NCBI GenBank assembly: GCA_947496555.1
Contig: CANMDH010000010.1
Location: 62,001 to 126,000 of the forward strand
DNA length: 64,000 bases
From: an uncultured Aquimarina sp.
GTDB lineage: Bacteria > Bacteroidota > Bacteroidia > Flavobacteriales > Flavobacteriaceae
Reading direction: 5' to 3'
Positions 1-6,564 of this stretch are shown one piece after another. Position numbers and translations under genes: made by a program. Under the pieces are notes generated by a model. That model was given only the letters and a program-made list of their open reading frames with translations. It ran no database searches and was not told the DNA's origin. Numbering within the stretch: the first letter of the stretch is position 1; the number at the start of each line of letters is the position of its first letter.

Positions 1-107
1 AGGCAACCAAAACCGCTAAAGGTGCCATTATAGGTTCCGCTTTTATCAAACACTTAACTCATAACGGAATCGATACTATTGGTGCTTTTGTAAGAGGAAT
101 AAGATAA
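1..107 (+). CDS. trpA: Tryptophan synthase alpha chain, C-terminal end (partial)
   Basis: The open frame entering from the left edge (first full codon at base 3, stop TAA at 105-107) encodes 34 residues with the GAIIGSAFIKHL stretch and a short basic tail ending in RGIR. This matches the last helices of TrpA, where a G-SA-I motif lies in the phosphate-binding end of the TIM barrel. TrpA cleaves indole-3-glycerol phosphate in tryptophan synthesis. Only the tail is present, so catalytic residues cannot be checked. Confidence is moderate because the match is short. Confidence 0.7.
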   Translation, partial: ATKTAKGAIIGSAFIKHLTHNGIDTIGAFVRGIR

Positions 108-121
108 AAACCGGACCCAAT

Positions 122-190
122 CCTACGCTGGGATGACAAGTAGAATATTCTTATTACACCGCAAGAATTGTCTTTCCAGCGTAGGCTGGA
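122..190. repeat. Imperfect inverted repeat, dispersed intergenic type
   Basis: CCTACGCTGGGATGACAAG at 122-140 is nearly mirrored by the segment at 167-185, with about 26 bases between the arms. It lies just after trpA and can fold into a long hairpin. Sequences of the 'cctacgctggaatgaca' type are widespread intergenic repeats in Bacteroidota (from memory). It could act as a terminator-like or mRNA 3'-end structure, but no T-run follows. Confidence 0.55.
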
Positions 191-354
191 ATCCATAATT
201 GAAGTAAAATGCTAAATCTATGTATAACTGAAGCGAAAGAAAGCTATAAACATAATCATATTTCCTTTTCTCTTTGTAAATCCTTACATTAGTAATTCAT
301 ACCTAATCAATTGTTTAATCTATCCCAAATAAAAGCGGGATCAAAATTTAATGT

Positions 355-627
355 ATGGGTAAAGGAGATAAAAAAACACGCCGTGGTAAAATCATCATGG
401 GAACTTATGGCAGACTACGACGACGTAAAAAATCTAACGCAACTGTGACTACTACTGTAAAACCTAAAGTAAAAGCAGCACCAAAGACCAAAGCGGCACC
501 AAAAACTAAAGCAGCGCCTAAGGCAAAAGCAGAACCAAAGGCAGAAGTAGAAACTAAAGCAGCACCAAAAGCCAAAGCTAAGCCTGCAGCCAAGAAAAAA
601 GAAGAAAGTAAAGCTGAAGAAGAGTAA
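355..627 (+). CDS. 30S ribosomal protein bTHX with long Lys/Ala-rich tail
   Basis: The first 26 residues (MGKGDKKTRRGKIIMGTYGR and on) match the small basic ribosomal protein THX, which packs into the head of the 30S subunit near 16S rRNA. Bacteroidota and plastids carry homologues. The usual protein is about 25-45 residues; here residues about 37-90 form a low-complexity extension with repeated KAAPKTKAAP units and an acidic end (ESKAEEE). The extension resembles tails of histone H1-like proteins and may bind RNA electrostatically. The start is the ATG at 355, because the ATG at 351 runs into an immediate stop. It is monocistronic, between trpA and the convergent uracil-DNA glycosylase gene. 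Confidence 0.8.
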   Translation: MGKGDKKTRRGKIIMGTYGRLRRRKKSNATVTTTVKPKVKAAPKTKAAPKTKAAPKAKAEPKAEVETKAAPKAKAKPAAKKKEESKAEEE

Positions 628-628
628 A

Positions 629-1282
629 CTAGAAAAACTCACGATACTGCATCACCCTAAAATCGATCGTATTGAATTTAGGGTTTTTGTTTTTAAGATC
701 TTTATACAATTGCATACTACCTATAGCTCTATTGGCTGAACCTGAGGGTGCTGTTAAGGATACTGTTTTGATTTTCCTAATATTTAATTCGAATTGATGT
801 ATTCTTGGAACATCTCCTGATACTTCCTCTAATTTTAAATGATACTCTTTGAGATGTCTTCTGAAGAAATACTCGGGCCCATTTTTGCTATTTCCTCCAG
901 TAAATATCAAAGTATTAATCTTTGGATATTGTTTAAGATACGTTATTATATCCCTAAGTTTTATATGTTGCATGCCCAGATCTGATGCATCTATTTTTTT
1001 GCGTTGACAACTACCTACAATATCACAAACACCAATACCTCTTGAAGTTAAAAAAGTTCTACGCTGTTCTGCTGCTTCGTGGGTAGTCTCATATTTCAAA
1101 TTAAGATTAAAAATCCGATCCAGCACTGGCCAAAGTAGCCCGTTACTACTTCCGTAACAGAAATCTACATCCTTTTCGTTAAGTTCGCCCGTAGTAAAAC
1201 GAGGTGGCGGTAATGTACCCACGATAAGTTTTGTAGCTCCTTCTGGAAAAAATGGTTCGTATGGATGGGTATGTAGGAACAA
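629..1282 (-). CDS. Uracil-DNA glycosylase family protein (MUG-like)
   Basis: The 217-residue protein looks like a Bacteroidota branch of the uracil/mismatch DNA glycosylase superfamily. Motif A appears as IVGTLPPPRF near residue 20. Motif B appears as LTAPSGSANRAIG near residue 180, comparable with the NPSGLN loop of MUG. Such enzymes remove uracil or mismatched bases to start base-excision repair. There is no near-N-terminal ATG: the frame is closed by a TAA five codons upstream and the only sensible start is TTG at 1282, directly beside a heptamer array. Its stop lies just past the end of the bTHX gene in convergent orientation. Family call good, exact substrate unknown. Confidence 0.75.
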   Translation of the reverse strand: MFLHTHPYEPFFPEGATKLIVGTLPPPRFTTGELNEKDVDFCYGSSNGLLWPVLDRIFNLNLKYETTHEAAEQRRTFLTSRGIGVCDIVGSCQRKKIDASDLGMQHIKLRDIITYLKQYPKINTLIFTGGNSKNGPEYFFRRHLKEYHLKLEEVSGDVPRIHQFELNIRKIKTVSLTAPSGSANRAIGSMQLYKDLKNKNPKFNTIDFRVMQYREFF

Positions 1283-1352
1283 GTTATGAGTTATGAGTTA
1301 TGAGTTATGAGTTATGAGTTATGAGTTATGAGTTACGAATTACGAATTACGA
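1283..1352. repeat. Heptanucleotide tandem array (10 units)
   Basis: Seven perfect GTTATGA units (1283-1331) are followed by GTTACGA and two ATTACGA units (1332-1352). The array starts on the base next to the TTG start of the glycosylase gene, so it occupies the 5' leader or promoter region of that minus-strand gene. A unit of 7 is not a multiple of 3, and slipped-strand changes in copy number would change leader length. A shorter relative (2.4 copies of AAGTACG) lies upstream of valS. Confidence 0.9.
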
Positions 1353-1407
1353 ATTTAGAGGTATTGTCTTAAATCCAAAAGAAGTAATTACTTAAAATTT
1401 AGAAAAT

Positions 1408-1575
1408 AGCTCCTTCGAGGTGGAGTGGATCACTTTCTGATGAAAAATAGTAGCTCCTACCTGGAGGAGGTCTCTTTGTAATAAAAAATACCAGCTCCAG
1501 CGCGGAGGAGGTCATTTTACAATAAAAGATACTAACTCCGGGGCAGAGGAGATTAATTTATGTCATTTAAAAGCA
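1408..1575. repeat. Four degenerate 41-44 bp direct repeats, each with a small hairpin
   Basis: Repeat units start with (A)GCTCC at 1408, 1452, 1493 and 1534 (last one AACTCC), giving a period of 44, 41 and 41. Each unit continues with about 5 variable bases, then a GGAG or GAGGAG block and an AT-rich segment containing 'aataaaa'. CTCC and GGAG can pair within each unit. The variable parts are short and the AT-rich parts are similar, so this is not a CRISPR array. No plausible ORF covers it. Together with the flanking repeats it fills the 430 bp between the glycosylase and MBOAT genes. Confidence 0.75.
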
Positions 1576-1618
1576 AGTTTTTATCAGTACTATTGCGTGA
1601 GGGATAGTAACGGCATCC

Positions 1619-1694
1619 TTTTTATTGTGCCCTGAGCTTGTCGAAGGGTACAATAAAAATATACAGTGGATAGCCCGACCCGAAGGGACACGCC
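1619..1694. repeat. Dispersed palindromic repeat with 'ccctgagcttgtcgaaggg' core
   Basis: A 15-base arm at 1619-1633 pairs with 1645-1659 (14 of 15 match) around the GAGCTTGTCGA loop. A second element with GACCCGAAGGG follows at 1669-1694. The core is a very common intergenic repeat of Bacteroidota (from memory), and a fragment of the same family recurs at 24629-24649. It lies just past the 3' end of the MBOAT gene and may act as its transcription end. Confidence 0.7.
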
Positions 1695-1714
1695 ATAATT
1701 AGCTACCAATTTAA

Positions 1715-3373
1715 TTAAAACTGAAAATAAATAAAAGGCTGAAAATCGGCTGCATACGTTTGATAACAAATAATAGCGACTGCCATTACTACAGCTGCTT
1801 TGACTACCATATTGCTTTTTATAAACAGATCTTCGATCCAATCTTTGGTTCTATAAGGCAACCAATGGGTAATATATCCAATAAGCATCACTATAAAAAC
1901 AACCCGGTACTCCCAAAGCACAATAAGTGCATTTTGCCAATCCATATTGGTAGCGACCTGTTGATAAAATCGATCGATATGATCCATACTATTTCCTCGG
2001 AAATAAATACGGGTAAATGTAATAAACACAAAAGTTAAGGCAATCCGCCAAAGTAAAGTATACCAAGCTTTTGAATTTTCATAAGGACTTATTTTACGCC
2101 AATACTTATAGGTTACAATTCCGACACCATTAAGACCTCCCCAGATTACAAATTTCCAGGATGCACCATGCCATAATCCACCTACCAACATGGTGATCAT
2201 GATATTTACATTTCTATTGAAATGCCAGGCTATTCTAGAAGAAAATACTGTTATGATCAATAACAAACCTATCCCGGCGGTAGTTATAATAGCAACACCA
2301 AAATCCGCATAAACAAAGGCTCCCAAAAATGCGAAGACTAATATAAAGATATATGAGAAAATACTCCCATTGCGATTACCTCCTATGGGGATGTACAAAT
2401 AGTCCTTAAGCCAGCTGGATAAGGAAATGTGCCATCGTTTCCAGAAATCACCACAATGAATAGCTTTATACGGTGAATTGAAGTTCACCGGTAGTTTGTA
2501 CCCCATAAGCATGGCAAGTCCAATAGCAATATCTGTGTATCCCGAAAAATCTCCATAAATCTGAAGCGAATACCCAAACATAGCCATGATATTGGTAAAT
2601 CCCGAGAACATCTCAGGAACATCAAACACCCGGTCCATAAAATTGGCCGCAATATAATCGGCAAATAGCATCTTTTTGATCAATCCTTTAAGGATCATAT
2701 AGGTAGCCGCTCCAAATTGTTCTTTGGTGATATTGATATCTTTTCTGATCTGAGGCACAAAATCGGCAGCACGCACAATTGGCCCTGCCACCAACTGTGG
2801 AAAGAAACTAACAAAGAATCCAAAATCTATAATAGAATTGAGTGGTTTTATTTGTTTTCTATAAATATCGACACTATAACTTATCGTCTGAAAGGTGTAA
2901 AAAGAAATACCAACGGGTAGTATGATCTTATCTACTGAAAAATAGTCGGTACTACTCCATGTATTGGCCCAATGACCCAGGTAATTAAAAACCTCGTAAT
3001 TGGTTTGAAAAAGATAGTTATACGATTCGGTAAAAAAGTAAGCATATTTAAAATAACAAAGGGTTCCCAGGTTAATGATTACACTTATCGCTACTAATGT
3101 TTTTTGAAGTAAAACCGATTTGCTATTATAAATTGCTTTACCCAAAAAGAAATCGTTTATGGTACTGAAGATTAGGATCCCTATAAAAAAGCCGCTGGTT
3201 TTATAATAAAAAAGCAAACTGATTGCAAAAAGATACGCACTACGCAAGCTCTTTTTACTATAGACTATAGCATAAATGAAATAAACAACAGCAAAGAATA
3301 TCCAGAAATTTGCTTGGGTAAAGATTAATGGAAAATCCTCTGAAAAAGAAAATATGTCGAACAGTCTATTCAT
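1715..3373 (-). CDS. MBOAT family membrane O-acyltransferase (AlgI/DltB-like)
   Basis: This 552-residue polytopic membrane protein has the MBOAT hallmarks: PVGISFYTFQTISY near residue 150, the FKRWHISLSSWLKDYLYIP-like FW(K)RWHISLS segment near 310, and the LWHGASW motif with the family's conserved histidine at H402. AlgI, DltB and PatA relatives move acyl groups (usually acetyl) across the inner membrane to a partner that O-acylates an exported polymer. It starts at ATG 3373, overlapping by 8 bp the end of an SGNH-hydrolase gene, which is itself coupled to a second one. The arrangement matches AlgI with AlgJ/AlgX-type partners. The acceptor glycan is not indicated. Confidence 0.9.
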   Translation of the reverse strand: MNRLFDIFSFSEDFPLIFTQANFWIFFAVVYFIYAIVYSKKSLRSAYLFAISLLFYYKTSGFFIGILIFSTINDFFLGKAIYNSKSVLLQKTLVAISVIINLGTLCYFKYAYFFTESYNYLFQTNYEVFNYLGHWANTWSSTDYFSVDKIILPVGISFYTFQTISYSVDIYRKQIKPLNSIIDFGFFVSFFPQLVAGPIVRAADFVPQIRKDINITKEQFGAATYMILKGLIKKMLFADYIAANFMDRVFDVPEMFSGFTNIMAMFGYSLQIYGDFSGYTDIAIGLAMLMGYKLPVNFNSPYKAIHCGDFWKRWHISLSSWLKDYLYIPIGGNRNGSIFSYIFILVFAFLGAFVYADFGVAIITTAGIGLLLIITVFSSRIAWHFNRNVNIMITMLVGGLWHGASWKFVIWGGLNGVGIVTYKYWRKISPYENSKAWYTLLWRIALTFVFITFTRIYFRGNSMDHIDRFYQQVATNMDWQNALIVLWEYRVVFIVMLIGYITHWLPYRTKDWIEDLFIKSNMVVKAAVVMAVAIICYQTYAADFQPFIYFQF

Positions 3374-4646
3374 TAATAATTTGGCTCAAAATAGAATTTG
3401 GTTTTAGTTGTAATTCGTTTTCCCAGGAATTTACCAAGGCTTGCAACAAGAGATCTGCTTTGATACGATATCCCATAACTGTAAAATGAATTCGATCTCT
3501 GGGCATTAATTTATTATTATACCAACTTTGAGAAGAATTAAATCCTCCCATAATTTCATAAAAATCCCAAACTGCCATTTGTTGTTCTTTTGCTACCTCA
3601 TAAATAATTTTTTGGGCAATGCGGGTTCTTGGATTGGGTATTTTCTTTTGATAATAAGAATCATTGGGTACCGTAAGTAAAACCGCGCAATCTGGATTCG
3701 CTTTTTGAATTAACTTAATTAGCTCTGTATAGTACTCTTTGTATTCTTTCGGATCAAAATCCGGATGATATGCATCATTGGTCCCTACAGAAACGATAAA
3801 CAAATCTGGTTTGTACAATAACAATTGATCATCAAAATATTTACAACGATCATAATACGAAAAACTACCTCCGTTAACTCCTATAGAAGTATATTGAATC
3901 CCTTTATTATCATTCATTAATTCTATCCCCATCATTAAGAATTCTGCATCTTCACTATTTTCTTTTTTATGGATGCAAAACTCAATCTCCTCTAAAGTTT
4001 TATTAAATGCAAACTCTACAAAATGTGCTTTTTCATCTTCTTTTATCTCAGTTACCAAAGAGTCTTGTTTAAAAGAAATCTCATAGTCGCTGCTCCAATT
4101 ATCATAAAATATCCTCATTCTATTAAAATCATACATCTTTTTATGATAATTATTACCATTGGCCTTTATCTTTACATTTGCCACTGAGTCTTTAAAAACT
4201 GCGGTAACACCTGCCAATCCCCAAGCCACACTATCTTTGCGAACCGAGCATCTGTACCCTTCCCACTCGCCATCATATTCAACCCTATAATTTCCTGGAT
4301 TATTGGTTTGTGCAATACTAAAAGGATATATAAATCCTCGCTGTCCCTTAGCTGTCGAGCTCATTGTTTGCAAATATGATCTAAGACGGTTTGAATAAAT
4401 ATCGGCCTGGATATGCGATCCCCCTATATGAAATATATGAAGATCTTCTTCACCACCTTTGGCTATAGTATCCAGTTTACAAAAGAGTTTTTTAAATGCA
4501 GGAGAGTCTTCTGCCATCTTAAGCGTATTTGCTTTCCAGTTTACAAAAGGATATTTATCCTGTATGGTATCCAAAACATAAGTCTGGGCCATAATTGGCA
4601 AGGTGAAAAGCCATAAAAAAAATAGTAGTTTGTTATGTTTCATCAT
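3366..4646 (-). CDS. Secreted SGNH-hydrolase-like protein (probable acyl acceptor/donor partner of MBOAT)
   Basis: About 426 residues. I prefer the ATG at 4646 over an upstream TTG at 4670, because it gives a clean signal peptide (KLLFFLWLFTLPIMAQ, then T). SGNH blocks: HIGGSH with serine about residue 77, VSVGTNDAY in the middle and DRIHFTVMGY near the C-terminus supplying the Asp/His of the triad. Such proteins in MBOAT operons act in the periplasm and transfer acetyl to a sugar polymer or remove it. The gene overlaps the 521-residue upstream SGNH gene by about 14 bp and the MBOAT gene by 8 bp, so the three are likely translated together. Confidence 0.82.
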   Translation of the reverse strand: MMKHNKLLFFLWLFTLPIMAQTYVLDTIQDKYPFVNWKANTLKMAEDSPAFKKLFCKLDTIAKGGEEDLHIFHIGGSHIQADIYSNRLRSYLQTMSSTAKGQRGFIYPFSIAQTNNPGNYRVEYDGEWEGYRCSVRKDSVAWGLAGVTAVFKDSVANVKIKANGNNYHKKMYDFNRMRIFYDNWSSDYEISFKQDSLVTEIKEDEKAHFVEFAFNKTLEEIEFCIHKKENSEDAEFLMMGIELMNDNKGIQYTSIGVNGGSFSYYDRCKYFDDQLLLYKPDLFIVSVGTNDAYHPDFDPKEYKEYYTELIKLIQKANPDCAVLLTVPNDSYYQKKIPNPRTRIAQKIIYEVAKEQQMAVWDFYEIMGGFNSSQSWYNNKLMPRDRIHFTVMGYRIKADLLLQALVNSWENELQLKPNSILSQIINE

Positions 4647-6198
4647 TATTAATAGGTTCTTTAAGGTCAAGGTATAGGGCTGTAAAAAATAGTTCAGAAA
4701 TTATTTTGGTTCCTTTCCATGTAAAATGCATGTAATCTTTGGCGGTTAGTTTTTCTTCTACCCACAACTCCATAGATCCTTTTCCTCCCATGGCATCATA
4801 CATACTCCAATAAGCAACATTGTTTTCAAGACAGGTTTCCATAAGTCTGGTATTAAGATAGGGTAGCATGGGATAGGTTTCCATTTTACCGTTCACAGGA
4901 AGACACATATCTGTAGGACCAATAAAAATGAAACTGGCATTCTTTGCCCGGCGTCTTATCCAATTTACCTGACTTGTGACACGCTTGGTATATTTTTCGA
5001 CATCTGTTGAGTCTTTTAGATATGGCATAGTATTACCGCCGTATTGCATGATTACCACTTTGGGTTTTAATTGTCGCATCATCCTACTATATGTGGTAGC
5101 ATTTGTGCTGGTAAAAATAGTTCCTGATGCTCCTCGCATTGCCACATTATCGATTTGTACTCTTCTGCCTCCATCTAGTGTTAACCCATAAAAATCGGCA
5201 CTTACTTTGCCTTCGAATTCTATTCTTAGGTCCGTAGGGGTTCTTGGAGTTCTTATTTTGTATTGATGATACCTTCCATCTGTTAATAAACTATCCTGTT
5301 GCACCAATTTGTTATCATTATACACAGATATCTTTATTGGATATTTACAATTACCATAGTGTAAACCGATATTGGTAAATCTTCTGAATTTAGCATAAGT
5401 CTTCTTAGATTTACCGATTTTAACCGAAGCTTTTATCAAGGGTAATGAATCGTAGGCCGCACTATCAAGTTTAACAGGTTGATGCTCTGTAAAACGTGAG
5501 ATTGACATATATGCACCATATTTTTTATGAGAAAATTTCTTTTTTGTAGGATCAAAAAATGCATAACGCTCCCAATTTTCGCTTGGTTCTACTATTGCAC
5601 TAATTTGTCTATAAACGGGCAGTACTGGAATAAAACCAGGTCCACTACCGCCATACATATGTTGAAGTCTGTTGCGAAGATACCCTGTGATTCTATCTCC
5701 TTCAATTTGTGAATCCCCATAATGTACAATTCTGCATGATCGAGATGATAATTTTTCTCTTAACTCTTTTTCAAAATCAGGATTACCTTGAGGATATTTG
5801 ATTCTAACCAAACGAGTCGTATCTATTTTTGAAAAATCTGGCAATTGTTTAATGGGCTGTACTTCAGCTATAGCATTATTGCTCTCTGTAGTTTCAATCT
5901 CTAATGGAGTAACAATTTCGGTAACTTCAATAATGTCCTGTCGAGTAAGCGATGAGTCTTTTTCTTTTTCTAGTCCGAAAAAAGTGAGGTATGTGGGATA
6001 TTTTACCGAAACCCCCTGATATGAAAAACCATCATCTTGCACTTGCGCTTTTTGCACCCCTCCTTTCTGACTCAAAAACATGAGTCCGAATAATCCTCCT
6101 AATACCAAAAGGATAAAAAGTGCTATTTCAATAGGTCTGATTCTCAACGTTCCCGGGGATATTTCTACTTTTTTAGTAAAAATAGAAAGATTTTGCAA
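4633..6198 (-). CDS. Membrane-anchored SGNH-hydrolase-like protein
   Basis: 521 residues with one N-terminal transmembrane helix (about 22-42), a linker and a C-terminal SGNH domain. The triad is visible: VHYGDSQIEGDR with S163, QYGGNTMPY in the block III position, and DYMHF with D488 and H491. The periplasmic domain is therefore probably an acylesterase or O-acyltransferase partner of the downstream MBOAT protein. An upstream in-frame stop and the absence of any ATG leave TTG at 6198 as the likely start. It heads a three-gene overlapping operon. The two SGNH proteins are not close copies, which suggests separate steps. Confidence 0.8.
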   Translation of the reverse strand: MQNLSIFTKKVEISPGTLRIRPIEIALFILLVLGGLFGLMFLSQKGGVQKAQVQDDGFSYQGVSVKYPTYLTFFGLEKEKDSSLTRQDIIEVTEIVTPLEIETTESNNAIAEVQPIKQLPDFSKIDTTRLVRIKYPQGNPDFEKELREKLSSRSCRIVHYGDSQIEGDRITGYLRNRLQHMYGGSGPGFIPVLPVYRQISAIVEPSENWERYAFFDPTKKKFSHKKYGAYMSISRFTEHQPVKLDSAAYDSLPLIKASVKIGKSKKTYAKFRRFTNIGLHYGNCKYPIKISVYNDNKLVQQDSLLTDGRYHQYKIRTPRTPTDLRIEFEGKVSADFYGLTLDGGRRVQIDNVAMRGASGTIFTSTNATTYSRMMRQLKPKVVIMQYGGNTMPYLKDSTDVEKYTKRVTSQVNWIRRRAKNASFIFIGPTDMCLPVNGKMETYPMLPYLNTRLMETCLENNVAYWSMYDAMGGKGSMELWVEEKLTAKDYMHFTWKGTKIISELFFTALYLDLKEPINNDET

Positions 6199-6336
6199 AC
6201 TACAAAGCAGTTTAGTCCTTAGCTCTTAATGATTATGACATAATTTTTGGGTGAAGTTTAACGAATACCTAAGAAAAGCTAACATTTCTAAAATCTATCT
6301 TTATTGAAATCTTATTAACCTTTTAAATATAGTACA

Positions 6337-6504
6337 ATGAAAAAAAGAAATTTAAAAAAATTATCTTTAGAAAAGAGCGTAATTTCTAATTTGAACTTAA
6401 AGAAAATAACTGGAGGATCTCAACTTTGTCTTCAAACTATACAAGGTGCTCCGACGGAATGTGAATCAAGTCTTAATCACGAATGTAATTTTGCTTGTCA
6501 TTAA
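6337..6504 (+). CDS. RiPP (lanthipeptide-like) precursor peptide with GG leader, orphan
   Basis: A 55-codon ORF encodes a leader of the Bacteroidota natural-product precursor type: MKKRNLKKLSLEKSVISN, then LNLKKITGG ending in a double glycine at 26-27. The 28-residue core contains four cysteines (31, 42, 50, 54) and several Ser/Thr, with an FACH end. The leader pattern (Lys/Leu-rich, 'LSLEK.SISNL', 'KITGG') is typical of peptides cut by a C39 peptidase-transporter and often modified by lanthionine enzymes. No maturase, cyclodehydratase or C39 exporter lies in this window, so processing would need enzymes elsewhere. A hairpin terminator follows at 6520. Confidence 0.75.
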   Translation: MKKRNLKKLSLEKSVISNLNLKKITGGSQLCLQTIQGAPTECESSLNHECNFACH

Positions 6505-6519
6505 CTAATTCATTGTTAC

Positions 6520-6556
6520 AGAAAACCGTCAAGATAACTTAGGCGGTTTTCTTAGA
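6520..6556. terminator. Bidirectional hairpin terminator
   Basis: AGAAAACCGTC (6520-6530) pairs with GGCGGTTTTCT (6542-6552) across an 11-base loop, allowing one G:U pair. It separates the RiPP precursor gene (+) from the convergent pyruvate carboxylase gene (-), and the A/T-rich arm ends serve both strands. Confidence 0.7.
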
Positions 6557-6564
6557 ATAAGTAT

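Noticed and set aside
415-642. Cysteine/phenylalanine-rich 75-codon frame opposite bTHX
   Set aside because: Antisense of the Lys/Ala-rich repeats; composition is that of the complementary strand.
1408-1575. CRISPR-like array
   Set aside because: The direct repeats are degenerate, the spacers are near-identical AT-rich stretches, the period of 41-44 is carried by shared sequence, and no cas gene is in the window.
1590-1841. 83-codon minus-strand reading frame
   Set aside because: It starts inside the MBOAT gene, runs into repeats and has no protein-like composition; it is a shadow.
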